DNA of 64,000 nt, from NCBI GenBank assembly GCA_028280485.1, contig JANQLS010000112.1, positions 1-64,000 of the forward strand. The letters run 5' to 3'. Position numbers and translations under genes: made by a program. The notes beneath the pieces were generated by a model. That model was given only the letters and a program-made list of their open reading frames with translations. It was not told the origin of the DNA and made no database searches. Numbering within the stretch: position 1 is the first letter of the stretch; each line of letters starts with the position of its first letter. Shown here one piece after another: positions 42,199 to 51,920 of this stretch. This DNA comes from Planctomycetota bacterium (GTDB taxonomy: Bacteria; Planctomycetota; UBA8108; JACQVS01).

Positions 42199-45057
42199 TT
42201 ATCTCGCTCCATACCGACGAGAATCCAACGATGAACTCCCCCGTCGGTCCCAATCATCGCGGAAGAGCTCGACGGGATACAAGTTAAATGTCACCGTGTG
42301 ATTATCTCGTTCACCGGCATCGAAGGAGTATGAAATCTCCCAAGCCAAACACTCGGTGAAGCGAACCAAGCGCACCTCGGCATCGGTACGATCTGTATTC
42401 GACAAATCGTAACCATAATACCCTTCAAGGAGATATTTGCGACTGAGATAAAGCGCTAATCGTGAGTAAATAAATTCACTCACCCCTGGCCGAAAGCGCT
42501 CCCCCACCGTCAAGCGGAACAATCCCAAGAAAGGCTCGAAGGTCGCGGAGTTGTCCGTCAGGGCGTAATCCCAACTATCGTTCGGATCAAAGAAATTTCG
42601 ACTCCGAACATAGAAATGCTGAGAGGGATAGACGGTGACATCAAAATCGACCAAAGAATAGCGGTCACCATTGTTATCTCGGCTGGGACGCGGGTACCAA
42701 ACGGTACTCACCTCAGCATCCACAACCGAGCGAGTGACGGTGGGAATCGTCTTCAATTGCCGCCTTCCCCGCTGATTGCGAGCATCCTTTCGATCGCGGT
42801 GCCAAGCGAGGGCATCGCTTCGCGCGATCGAGCTTCGGGTTCGTCCCCAAAGAATGTTTCGAAGGGAAAGCTCAACCACCTCCAAATTATCGACACGATC
42901 CACTTCATCGAATTGGAAGACTTGGTTCGGATTTAATGTGCTTTCAAAACGATTCGCGTAAGTCACTTTCGGAATGATATCGTGCTTCAATGCTGTCAAT
43001 CCGAACCATTCATCGAGAAGGCTTCCGCGAGTATGAAACACTCGGGACCACTGTTGACTCGCCGAAGTTCCCGCCAATAACGATTCCCGGCTGAGAGAAT
43101 GTTCGCTGGTATCTTGACCCGTTTCGTAAAAGGTCACGCGTCCACTGGCGAAAGGTCTGAGGTGTAAAACATCCCCAAAGTGAATCGGATAACTCCATTC
43201 ATTCAACGCATCGAGCCGACCGTACCGTCGAGAATTAGCGACAACATCATCACCGGGGCGAAACCTCAGGTGAGCCGCTTGAGTATCGAGCGTGGTGTAT
43301 AAACCAGAATTGAATACGGGTTGCTCTAGCCACTTGAATTCGAACTGAGGCAAACGCTCCCTCACGGTTTCAAATTCATCTGAACGATATTTATACAATC
43401 CCGTCAGAGCTGCGTTGTCACCAAAGTTTCGCCGGAGATAAAACAGACTCTCTTGTTCTTTTTCCGTTCGAGTCTCGGGAAAGAACTCGTTTAAAAAATT
43501 CTGATCTCGACGTTCAGAGTATTCGACATCTAAAACCCCCAGGTAGGGGATACGCTGACGGTGTAAAACGTTGGCCCAATCTCTGACGTCATCGACATCA
43601 GGAGAGCCTTCCGGAGCCGTCCGGTCTCCTCCGAAATCATCGATACGGTAATAGTAACTTCTACCGTAATAGCTCCAGTCCGTGAGGCTCAGTTTATGAG
43701 GCAACCACTCGCGGGGATGGTCACCGTAAACTCCTTGGGCTCCGTGACCAAAACCACGATTCGAGAGGTAGTCGGTGAGGATATCTAAACGGGAATCGTC
43801 TAAAAGATCGTCGATAGCAGGCTGATCGGAACCGGGAAGGAGTTCCAGAAACCAATTCAAATTCCACGCGATATCTAAGCGGTGTCCAAATTTACTTGAG
43901 TTACTGAAACCGATGTCGCGAATGGGATTGGCGTCAATATCGAGCCACTCCGTATTCCAATACCCGATCGGAAAAGGAATGAGAGGTACACTAAAGATAT
44001 GAAGGCGTCCGCCTTCAGGATCTAAGGTGTAGTGATCTTTTTTCTTTCTAAAAATCGTTTTTGAATTTTCTTCAGCCTCGGTTGATTTGTTTTTTGGCTC
44101 CCGTTCAACTTTCTTCAATTTGAATCCGTCGAAGAGCACACCGAAGTGGGGTTCACCGTAATCACAACTAGAAATGCTCAGTGCTTCAGAAGAGAAATGA
44201 TCCAAGTCGAGCATCCGTAGGAATTCGGCTCTAAAGGCGAGTTGAATGGCTTTTCGATCTTGTATGTTGGTTAGAGGGAGGGAGCGCTCCACTTCTCGTG
44301 GTGCATCGGAGGGTTGCTTGGGAGTCAAGGATCCACCCGGTTGAGGCTTCGGTCCCATCGTCGGGCCTTCACCAAAATTTTGACCCAAGAGTTCTAAACT
44401 TGAATTGTTGAGGAGATGCTTTAAACGATCGAGAGCATCCAGACGAGCTTTACCTTTTGCGCGAACGGCGAGCCCCCGCCCTTTTTTATGATCGTGAAAA
44501 AAGGCATCCGCTTCGATGGAGACGCCATCCCCCTCGATGCGAACATTTCCTTCAGCGTAAAACGAAACCGGCTCGATTCCCTCGAGCTTCGACTTCAGGC
44601 GATCATCTTCTGATTCTTTTTTCGCTTTATCTTTATCATCGGATTCGCCTTTAGGCTTCTCTTTGATTTCGGCGAGAACGAGAATCCGGTCGGCGAAGAC
44701 TTTTACAATCTCATCTTTAAACGCGGCTCGAATCCAGGCATCCCCATAGAGGTGGGCGTGGAGAGCTCCCGTTTTTTCATCATGAATTGCCGTTTGAAAT
44801 TTAGCGTCGAGGTTTTTATTAAACAGCGAAATTCCCTGCTTAATATTTTGCTGAAGCTTTTCCTGGTCAGATTTCTCGGGGGAGGGTTCAGGCTGAGCTC
44901 CACCCTCGTTTGGAAGCATCCCGATCATCCAACCTAAGAGGAGGAGAATCAAAATTCGAAGCGAGAGAGGTTGACGATCTCGCCCCCACCGCCAGAAACG
45001 AAGGGATTTAAAATTTGCCGAAATTGGGATTGATGGGGATGATCGAAATACGAACAA
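42199..45057 (-). CDS. LptD/OstA-like outer-membrane protein
   Basis: 952 residues. After an N-terminal signal-like helix (LRILILLLLGWMIGML, about 32-47) comes an OstA-type beta-jellyroll region (about 60-210: GDAWIRAAFKDEIVKVFADRILV..., FYAEGNVRIEGDGVSIEADAFFHD), then a large part with many aromatic/polar alternating strands (about 350-940: HFGDVLHLRPFASGRVTFYETG, FYVRSRNFFDPNDSW), as in the LptD barrel that inserts lipopolysaccharide. The end EISYSFDAGERDNHTVTFNLYP is typical of an outer-membrane barrel. The frame starts with TTG at 45057, preceded by GAGGA at 10 bases; the true start is uncertain. Motif-level certainty for LptD is moderate because the barrel diverges quickly. Confidence 0.7.
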   Translation of the reverse strand: MFVFRSSPSIPISANFKSLRFWRWGRDRQPLSLRILILLLLGWMIGMLPNEGGAQPEPSPEKSDQEKLQQNIKQGISLFNKNLDAKFQTAIHDEKTGALHAHLYGDAWIRAAFKDEIVKVFADRILVLAEIKEKPKGESDDKDKAKKESEDDRLKSKLEGIEPVSFYAEGNVRIEGDGVSIEADAFFHDHKKGRGLAVRAKGKARLDALDRLKHLLNNSSLELLGQNFGEGPTMGPKPQPGGSLTPKQPSDAPREVERSLPLTNIQDRKAIQLAFRAEFLRMLDLDHFSSEALSISSCDYGEPHFGVLFDGFKLKKVEREPKNKSTEAEENSKTIFRKKKDHYTLDPEGGRLHIFSVPLIPFPIGYWNTEWLDIDANPIRDIGFSNSSKFGHRLDIAWNLNWFLELLPGSDQPAIDDLLDDSRLDILTDYLSNRGFGHGAQGVYGDHPREWLPHKLSLTDWSYYGRSYYYRIDDFGGDRTAPEGSPDVDDVRDWANVLHRQRIPYLGVLDVEYSERRDQNFLNEFFPETRTEKEQESLFYLRRNFGDNAALTGLYKYRSDEFETVRERLPQFEFKWLEQPVFNSGLYTTLDTQAAHLRFRPGDDVVANSRRYGRLDALNEWSYPIHFGDVLHLRPFASGRVTFYETGQDTSEHSLSRESLLAGTSASQQWSRVFHTRGSLLDEWFGLTALKHDIIPKVTYANRFESTLNPNQVFQFDEVDRVDNLEVVELSLRNILWGRTRSSIARSDALAWHRDRKDARNQRGRRQLKTIPTVTRSVVDAEVSTVWYPRPSRDNNGDRYSLVDFDVTVYPSQHFYVRSRNFFDPNDSWDYALTDNSATFEPFLGLFRLTVGERFRPGVSEFIYSRLALYLSRKYLLEGYYGYDLSNTDRTDAEVRLVRFTECLAWEISYSFDAGERDNHTVTFNLYPVELFRDDWDRRGSSSLDSRRYGAR

Positions 45058-45498
45058 GCAGATGGTGTCCTCAAATAAAATTGCTAATTGAACTTTGTTT
45101 CACTAAGTATTCAGCTGGCGAAAAGATTCAAATAGCGCTCTTCACTCTCTCGGAAATTACGAATAAACCTTGGCGGGATTATACTTTAGCAAGAAATGTA
45201 GTCAATGATGGCCCATGGTGGCTTTTTTGGGCAAACTGGCGTATAAGTTGCAAATTGATCCCTAAGAACATTAAGAAACGTATTTCAGGTTACGAAATCC
45301 GTCTTCTTCAGGTACGTTTTAGCCGTAAACGGTCTCAAATTACCCGTCGACGGTACCCAATGAGTTCCTGTTCATTCAACCGGAACCATTTTACTTATTT
45401 CCACATTTGTGAATGAGGCTCCGAGTCCTATCACTTTCTATACCTGAAAGTGTTGAGGGCCGGGCTGTGCATTCATTTTCAAAGTTCACGAGAAAAAA
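45058..45498. other. Divergent intergenic region
   Basis: This gap separates the minus-strand LptD-like gene from the plus-strand TPR lipoprotein, so it must hold promoters for both. I see a hairpin CACTTTC-TATACCT-GAAAGTG at 45432-45452, 47 bases before the lipoprotein start, which may be an operator. No convincing promoter pair was found. A plus-strand frame from 45015 to 45416 overlaps the LptD-like start and is not considered real. Confidence 0.4.
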
Positions 45499-47193
45499 AT
45501 GAATACCCTTGTATCGAGATTCATTCCCTACGGCCTCATCATCGGCTTATTGCTGACGACCTTGGCCTGTGAAAGGAAAACACCTACGCCGATCCCCGTC
45601 CCTAAGGTTCAGACGCAGGCTACAAACAACAGCGTCAAAACGGAACCCAAAGCCAATGTCGCCGATGCACAGCAAAAGGTGACCGTGGCTAAGTCTCAGG
45701 TAAACACAGACCCCGTTGGGCCCTCAGCGCCGCCTCCTGGCGATGAACCCAAAAAGACCTTCGACCCCGAAGAAGTAGAGAAGGCTTACAGCCCTCTTCT
45801 CATCATGTACAAGACGATCCCCACTTCCTTTAAAGGAATGAAAGGGGAGCGCCTCGCCGCCGTCACTCAAAATGTAAAAACCACGCGGGATAAGCTCCGA
45901 GCCTTTCTCAAAGCTTTCCCCGGCACTCCCCAGGCATGTCAAGCCAGCTTGCAACTCGCCCAACTGAATCTCTATCTGAGATCGGTCATTCAGCACGACC
46001 TTCGGCAAAGCGCCAAGCTCAAACCCGATCAGGTCAACAAGCTGATGCTTCACCACTACGGTGACACCGTAACCTTGATCAAAGATTTTTTAAAGTGCGC
46101 CCCCAAGACCGATTCGAAACGAGCCGAAGCCCTTCAAAAGATGGGAGATGCTTTTTACTACGCCGGTCAAATCGAAGGAGCTGAACAATTCAAGTTAGCC
46201 TTTGAAAGCTACAAAAAGATTATCGATAACTACCCCAACTACAAAGATCGCAAAAGAGTTCTCTTAAGTAGCGGTCACTCTTTAGTTGAGCTTCGGGATA
46301 TCTCTCGCGGGCTCCCTTTGATGCAAGAAGCGATCAAAGCGGACCCCAATAGCGATTACCTTCCCTTCTACTATCAAATGATGTGGAAGTTGAGGTTATC
46401 TGAAGGAAACTTGAATGAGATGAAGAAGCTGACTCATGAATTTCTTAAATTAGGTATCGAGAAGGTAGAAAAGAAAAAATTCGATACTCCTGAACTAAAG
46501 ACTGAAAGATTGTCTTGGCTTAGGTATATCGCTTTTAATTCATTCCGAACGGGATACGTCGAGTTTGGCTTAGGAAATCATGCCGCAGCCGGCCAAGAAT
46601 TTTCAAAGGGATTAGCTAGGTTCGCCTGGTTAGCCAAACAATTAGGAGTCACCGAAAAAGAACTTCCCCAGGAATATATCGTTTACCGCAACCGAATCTT
46701 GGCGAATCAAAAATTCATCAACACTTACTTAGGCCAAAAGCCTAAAGTCGATTTAGATGCAATTCATTGGGTCACTGGAAAAGGCCCCACCCTCGCCGGA
46801 AGCATCGGTAAGCCCACCGTCGTCATGGTGCGCGGATACGATGTTAAACGTGAACAAGAGTTTCTGAAATCCGTCGATTCCTTCGTCGCTAAAAACCCTG
46901 ACATCTGCAACTTAATCGTCCTGAGCTGGATGAAAGGAAGAGCGACTCCTGTCGGAATCCAAGCCGGAAAAGCATTAAATGAAATGCATGAACTCGGATT
47001 AACTCACACCTCCGTCGGCCTCACCACCACTCCAAGACCGAAAGAGATCTACGAGTTAGGAACGACCATCGGAAGTGGAAGCTTAGTCATGTTCGACAAA
47101 AACGGAAACTTCGAATTCTTCATGCAAGACTTACGAACCATCGACGATAACTTTGTGATTTCGATCATCAAGCGAATCGCAGAGCAGAAGTAA
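45499..47193 (+). CDS. Exported lipoprotein with helical repeats and thioredoxin-like end
   Basis: 564 residues. The signal MNTLVSRFIPYGLIIGLLLTTLAC ends in a lipobox (TTLAC), so Cys24 would be lipidated. A Pro/Val/Gln/Lys-rich linker runs to about residue 90. TPR-like helices span 105-390 (CQASLQLAQLNLYLRS, ALQKMGDAFYYAGQIEGAEQF). The last 150 residues (GPTLAGSIGKPTVVMVRGYDVKREQEFLKSVDSF ... NLIVLSW ... SLVMFDKNGNFEFF) follow the strand order of a thioredoxin/TlpA-like fold but have no CxxC, so a redox role is unlikely. The function is unknown; it could be a periplasmic scaffold. A strong terminator follows at 47231. Confidence 0.75.
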   Translation: MNTLVSRFIPYGLIIGLLLTTLACERKTPTPIPVPKVQTQATNNSVKTEPKANVADAQQKVTVAKSQVNTDPVGPSAPPPGDEPKKTFDPEEVEKAYSPLLIMYKTIPTSFKGMKGERLAAVTQNVKTTRDKLRAFLKAFPGTPQACQASLQLAQLNLYLRSVIQHDLRQSAKLKPDQVNKLMLHHYGDTVTLIKDFLKCAPKTDSKRAEALQKMGDAFYYAGQIEGAEQFKLAFESYKKIIDNYPNYKDRKRVLLSSGHSLVELRDISRGLPLMQEAIKADPNSDYLPFYYQMMWKLRLSEGNLNEMKKLTHEFLKLGIEKVEKKKFDTPELKTERLSWLRYIAFNSFRTGYVEFGLGNHAAAGQEFSKGLARFAWLAKQLGVTEKELPQEYIVYRNRILANQKFINTYLGQKPKVDLDAIHWVTGKGPTLAGSIGKPTVVMVRGYDVKREQEFLKSVDSFVAKNPDICNLIVLSWMKGRATPVGIQAGKALNEMHELGLTHTSVGLTTTPRPKEIYELGTTIGSGSLVMFDKNGNFEFFMQDLRTIDDNFVISIIKRIAEQK

Positions 47194-47230
47194 GTCGTTT
47201 TCTAAAACAAAACGTTTCCCGTTAAAAAAA

Positions 47231-47261
47231 GCCAAGGTGCTCTGCACCTTGGCTTTTTTTT
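47231..47261 (+). terminator. Intrinsic terminator after the TPR lipoprotein gene
   Basis: Ten-bp perfect stem GCCAAGGTGC / GCACCTTGGC with a 3-base loop, preceded by seven A and followed by eight T (47254-47261). It starts 38 bases after the stop codon. Confidence 0.93.
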
Positions 47262-47360
47262 AGTAGTCGGCTCACCCCGTGAGCCGGGATGTCATTTACA
47301 TCAAGCTTCAGAATTTGGATTTAATCCGAAGTAAGGCTTAGTTCATCGATTATTAATTAG

Positions 47361-47877
47361 CTCGAAGCCCTAACGAATGGAAAAGAAAATGTCAGTAAAG
47401 CTTAAAAGTTTACTTAAGTTTTACTGGTTCAGTTTAATTGTTTCGCTTTAGACGGCACACGGCGTGTGCCTACTACCCTGGATTAACTAGCTCGAAGCAC
47501 TAACTAAGGGAAAAGAAAGAGTCAGTAAAGCTTAAATGTTTACTTAAGTTTTGCTCGTTCAGTTTAATTGTTTCGCTTTAGACGGCACACGGCGTGTGCC
47601 TACTACCCTGAATTAACTAGTTCGAAGCACTAACCAAGGGAAAAGAAAGTGTCAGTAAAGCTTAAAAGTTTACTTAAGTTTTGCTCGTTCAGTTTAATTG
47701 TTTCACTTTAGACGGCACACGGCGTGTGCCGACTACCCTGAGTTAACTAGATTGAAGCGCTTACGTGGAAAAAAAAGAGCCAGTAAAACTTAAACAAGAT
47801 TTAAGTTTTACTGGCTTAGTTTAATGATTTCACTTTGTACGACTCGCGGAGCGAGCCTACTACTACTCTAAGTTAAT
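47361..47877. repeat. Four tandem copies of a 130-bp unit
   Basis: The unit starts at 47361, 47491, 47621 and 47751, with exact 130-bp steps; the first three differ at only a few bases and the fourth is more diverged. Each copy carries a CTCGAAGC-type motif, a hairpin with CAGTAAAGCTTAA / TTAAGTTTTACTG-like arms, and a hairpin GGCACAC-GGC-GTGTGCC followed by TAC (GTAG on the minus strand). The fourth copy supplies the real terminator at 47778-47816 and reaches the 3' end of the neighbouring gene. Looks like a tandem expansion of a 3' region. Confidence 0.92.
47778..47816 (-). terminator. Intrinsic terminator of the carboxypeptidase-regulatory-like gene
   Basis: Seventeen-bp perfect stem (AGCCAGTAAAACTTAAA and its complement) with a 5-base loop. 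On the minus strand it is followed by C and eight T, so it ends the 47863-51843 transcript 47 bases past the stop codon. It is the fourth copy of the tandem unit. Confidence 0.88.
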
Positions 47878-50800
47878 GTCGATTTCGACTTCTTTGGCAT
47901 CCTCTTCGACCGTAACGCTGGTAGTGGGAGTATTGGATTCTGATCCACGAGTAAACGTTGGTCGTCGATCTTCACCACCACGTGGGCCACGTTCTCGGCG
48001 GCTGCTCTCCTGGCGAGCAACACGAGCGCGAAGCTGATACGTTCCGGGTCCGATTCCCAAGACTTCAAATCTTCCCGTAGCATCGGCAGTCACCGACTTT
48101 CTTTCAAGACCTCCACTGAGGAAAATCGAAGCACCCGGTGCGACTTGACCAGCGACTTGAACTCGGCCAAATACCTTGGCCCCGTCCTTCATGACCAATC
48201 GTACATCGTTAATCGAGGTACCAGCACCTTCAACGGTGTTAACAGTGAGGTCTTTATCACTTTGAAGAGTGACAAAAACTTCGTGAGAAGATTGAACTCG
48301 GAAAACACCATCCGGCAATCCTTTTACAATGAAGGAACCGTCGGCCAGGGTTGTTGTTCTTCCACTCCGAACTCTTCCTCCCCGAGGAGAACCATTTTCA
48401 GATCCACCGCGCCCTCCGCGTCCACCACGGGCATTGAAGCGTTGAGAAAGAAGTTCGCTCACTCGGTTTCTAAGATCTTCATTGCGCACGGATAATTCTG
48501 GGCGATAAGAAGAGTAAGTAGCTCTTCCAGTCGCTTCGTCGAGGCTTTGAACCATGGCTTGAACGGTTGCTCCGACGACCGGCTGACCTCGTTGATCGAC
48601 GATCACCCCGGAAATCATCCCACCCTCAGGAACAGGGATAGTGATTCCCTCTAAATCTTCTTCGGATTGAACCGTGATTGGGAAATCCGTAACTGGAAGA
48701 TATTCGGGCGCGTAAACAACTGCTCGGTATCGACCCGGGGGAACGTCTTTGATTTCAAATGAACCATCTTCATTATCGAAAGACTTCCAACTTCTTAGAG
48801 CTTGAACTTCCCGTGAAGCTAATTGGTGATTCTCATCTGGAAGCAGTTGCATTCGATAGTTGGTTACAGGCATTTGAGTACCCGCGCCCACAGCGAAGCC
48901 TCTGATAGTGACTAAGCGATTCAGAATGATCTCGACATTATCACTTCCTGCCTGAACTCCAGTGACGACCTTGGAAGAGTAACCATCGGCGATCGCTCGT
49001 AAATCAAACGTTCCCGACTTGAGCTTACCGATTTGATAAGCCCCTAAGAAGCTAGTGACCGTTCGTTGGCTGTTTCTAAAGAAGGAACGGAAGTCTTCTC
49101 CACCATCTTCATTGTTGATGATGTAGACTTCAGCCGAAGCGATGGGATTCGCATCGGAGGAAAGAACGGTTCCCGAAATAGTCTTTTCGGGTGTTAGCTG
49201 AATCAGGACTTCTTTCACCTGACCCAAGCTCACGGGGAAAGGATCTTCAGTTGTATCGATATGTCCTTGGCCTCGGACTGTGACCTGGTATTCTCCTGTA
49301 TCTAAACCGGAGACGGAAAACTCACCCAGTCCATCGGTCGTTGTACGATGAGTGGTTCCACGTCCTCCACCGAAGAAGCCACCACGGCCCCCTCGACCGC
49401 CGCGACCACCACGGCCTTCGCGCTCGTCTTCTTGGTTTTCTTGTTCAGGTTCGATCTTTCGTACTTCAACAGTAGCACTGGCAACGGGGACATCCCCACC
49501 ACCGAGAACCTTACCACGAACTTCACCTGATCGTTTCAAGGTTACATCGATATCTTCGATCACTTCACTCGCATCCGTAATCTCGAATCCGGTGGATTCG
49601 GTACGCATGTAGAGATCAGCTCGAGCCGAAACCTTCACCCGAGTTTCTCGTTCGATGAAAATCTTATACTGACCCTTCTCATCCGAAACCGTAGGACGGC
49701 CCACGATATCCCAGCTTCCGCCACCTCGGCCACCCCAGCCTCCAAATCGACTGCGACGATCGCCTTCTTCCCCTCGATCACGAACGAGGTAGACTCGAGC
49801 ACCGGGTAAGGGATCACCACTTTCACTTTTAATCGTTCCGCCAACGTAACCTGCCGGCGTCATTTCGAGTTCTAAGCTTCCATCCAATGCCGATTCACTT
49901 CCGGCGATCACGGGTTCTGAACTGAAATCGATGAATCCCTGGGCTTCGATGCGCATGGTGTAGGCACCGGGAGGAAGGTTATTGACGACGAAAGATCCAT
50001 CGGGTTTCGTTGAAACGGATTCGACGGAACTGCTTCTTCGGCCTCCCCAACCACCGCGGCCGCCTCGGCCACCACGACCAAACGGACTACGTCGCTCACC
50101 TTCATCCTCAGCCTCTTCCTCTTCGAGTCGATGGGTGTAGAAACGAACGCGGGCGCGGGCAACACCTTTACCATCGGGATCGACAACGCGTCCCAGGACT
50201 CCATCGCCCTGCTCGAGTTGAATGCTCAACTGCTCAGAGTCGGTAGGTATCTCGCGCTTGTAATATTCTAAATATTCATCCGATTCAATTTTAACTCGGT
50301 AGACCCCTTCTCTCAGGGTACTGAACTTGAACTGACCGCTGGCATCGGTACGGACTTCTTCTTCTTCAGAACCTCGAGCCATGCGCTCCATGATGGCCCC
50401 CATCGAACGAGGGAATCCGCGATCTCCTCTGCCGCCTCGGCCTCCGCGATCTCGACCACCACGGCCGCCTCGACCTTCATCATCACCTTCGGCTGAATTT
50501 TCTTCATCTTCAGGTCGAGGAAGGTCACCCTCTCGTCGAGCCGAAACTTCGATGCCCACGATGGCCTTCCCCTTCGGTCCGGTGACTTTTCCTTCGATCA
50601 CGTGCCCCGGTGAAAGTTGGTAACTGAGGTACTTTTCTTCAGCGGGAGTTTCTTCACCGAGGAAGACGAAAGGATCGGTCGATTTGAGAAAACCATCGCT
50701 TGAGACTTCAACCCGATAGGAACCGAACGCCAATCCACGGACGACAAACTTTCCTTCGTTATCCGTTTTAACGATTTTTGAATTCGATGAAGAGCCCCCT

Positions 50801-51843
50801 CTTCCACCGCGACCACCTCTGAAGCGACTGAAATTCGTTCTGAAAACAGAACCCATGTCGCCAGAATCCTTCGACATGAAAGATAATTCAATTTCAGCGT
50901 TTTTAATGGGGGCTTCGTTTTCATCGATCACTTCACCCTCGACGATGAGTTCAGGCTCTAAGACGACCTGAACATCACCTCCGTCAGCAGGAACGTCACT
51001 CAGCATCTTGCTGGCGAAACCTTCAGCCTGAGCGAAAAGGGTATACTTTCCAGTGAGGAGGCCACCAATTTCAAATTGACCACTCTTTTCACTGAGGACT
51101 GATTGAGATCGGCTCGCTAAGAAAGTTTTGAGGAGTTCCGAGCTCTTGGAATCTTCGAAATAAAGGAGGTCTAAATATTCAGGATTCCACTGAACTTTCA
51201 AACTGGCTCCGTTAACTGGCCTCATGTCTGGAGATTGAACGAGCCCTTGAATTTTGGACCCTTCTCCTAAGCGAACATCTACCGACTTACTAGCCTCGCT
51301 CAGGGTCAGCTCAAACTCTTCCGACAAGCCTGGGAAGAGCAAAGGATGTCGTGCGGCAACCAAGTATTTCGATTTTGAAACTCCTTCGAACGAGAACTTG
51401 CCGGACTCACCCGAAATCAGACTGTGAGATTTCGAAATATAGGAGTGAATTTTTCGACTATCACTTCGGAAGCGATCATCGGCATCCCACGTACTGTCTA
51501 GATTGAGACCCTGAAGAACTTCGTTGAGTTGCTCCGTCATCGCGATGAGAACCACCTCGGCTCCAGGCAAAGGTTCGCCATCCGATCCGTAAACGGTTCC
51601 TTCAACCTTGAGGTGACCGCGTCCCACCTTGAGAGTTTGAGTTTGGAGTTGGCTTTTCTCGAAATCTTTAGGATCACCGAGGTAGCCAGGATCCTTGTCT
51701 TCCTTCTCCTCCACTTGCTCCTTGGGAGTCACAACCTCATCGGTGACGGGATCGGACCCGGGATCCAACACGAAGAAAAGGCCGACGCCGAGTCCTACGA
51801 GAAGGATTAAGGCTAATACCGCCGCGAGTGCAAACTTGTTCAT
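47863..51843 (-). CDS. Exported protein of about eleven carboxypeptidase-regulatory-like modules with RGG-rich inserts
   Basis: 1326 residues. An N-terminal helix (ALAAVLALILLVGLGVGLFFVL, 5-26) anchors or exports it; an acidic linker follows. From residue 78 about eleven beta-sandwich modules repeat the pattern V-x-G-x-V-x(5)-G-x-P-L/V-x-G-A-x-V (for example VEGTVYGSDGEPLPGAEV, VGGTIKSESGDPLPGARV, ISGVIVDQRGQPVVGATV) and later FxVxGLxxGxYxVxVxAxGF, as in CarboxypepD_reg-like/SdrD-B-like domains. At the same place in at least six modules there is an Arg-Gly-Gly-rich insert such as GRGGRGGRGG. No peptidase domain is present. It may be an envelope or surface scaffold; the target is unknown. Single gene with its own terminator. 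Confidence 0.8.
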   Translation of the reverse strand: MNKFALAAVLALILLVGLGVGLFFVLDPGSDPVTDEVVTPKEQVEEKEDKDPGYLGDPKDFEKSQLQTQTLKVGRGHLKVEGTVYGSDGEPLPGAEVVLIAMTEQLNEVLQGLNLDSTWDADDRFRSDSRKIHSYISKSHSLISGESGKFSFEGVSKSKYLVAARHPLLFPGLSEEFELTLSEASKSVDVRLGEGSKIQGLVQSPDMRPVNGASLKVQWNPEYLDLLYFEDSKSSELLKTFLASRSQSVLSEKSGQFEIGGLLTGKYTLFAQAEGFASKMLSDVPADGGDVQVVLEPELIVEGEVIDENEAPIKNAEIELSFMSKDSGDMGSVFRTNFSRFRGGRGGRGGSSSNSKIVKTDNEGKFVVRGLAFGSYRVEVSSDGFLKSTDPFVFLGEETPAEEKYLSYQLSPGHVIEGKVTGPKGKAIVGIEVSARREGDLPRPEDEENSAEGDDEGRGGRGGRDRGGRGGRGDRGFPRSMGAIMERMARGSEEEEVRTDASGQFKFSTLREGVYRVKIESDEYLEYYKREIPTDSEQLSIQLEQGDGVLGRVVDPDGKGVARARVRFYTHRLEEEEAEDEGERRSPFGRGGRGGRGGWGGRRSSSVESVSTKPDGSFVVNNLPPGAYTMRIEAQGFIDFSSEPVIAGSESALDGSLELEMTPAGYVGGTIKSESGDPLPGARVYLVRDRGEEGDRRSRFGGWGGRGGGSWDIVGRPTVSDEKGQYKIFIERETRVKVSARADLYMRTESTGFEITDASEVIEDIDVTLKRSGEVRGKVLGGGDVPVASATVEVRKIEPEQENQEDEREGRGGRGGRGGRGGFFGGGRGTTHRTTTDGLGEFSVSGLDTGEYQVTVRGQGHIDTTEDPFPVSLGQVKEVLIQLTPEKTISGTVLSSDANPIASAEVYIINNEDGGEDFRSFFRNSQRTVTSFLGAYQIGKLKSGTFDLRAIADGYSSKVVTGVQAGSDNVEIILNRLVTIRGFAVGAGTQMPVTNYRMQLLPDENHQLASREVQALRSWKSFDNEDGSFEIKDVPPGRYRAVVYAPEYLPVTDFPITVQSEEDLEGITIPVPEGGMISGVIVDQRGQPVVGATVQAMVQSLDEATGRATYSSYRPELSVRNEDLRNRVSELLSQRFNARGGRGGRGGSENGSPRGGRVRSGRTTTLADGSFIVKGLPDGVFRVQSSHEVFVTLQSDKDLTVNTVEGAGTSINDVRLVMKDGAKVFGRVQVAGQVAPGASIFLSGGLERKSVTADATGRFEVLGIGPGTYQLRARVARQESSRRERGPRGGEDRRPTFTRGSESNTPTTSVTVEEDAKEVEIDINLE

Positions 51844-51920
51844 CTTTTTGTTCCCATCCCAATCCCCTCTCTATAGAGCAGGAATGAGATCCTTTACTGA
51901 ATGAGTTGTAGGAGTTCCTG

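Noticed and set aside
45015..45416. Plus-strand frame of 133 residues
   Set aside because: It overlaps the start of the LptD-like gene, lacks a ribosome-binding site, and its composition is like non-coding sequence.
47361..47877. Possible CRISPR array
   Set aside because: The period is 130 bp, whole units are alike, and there are no variable spacers between short repeats; no cas gene is near.
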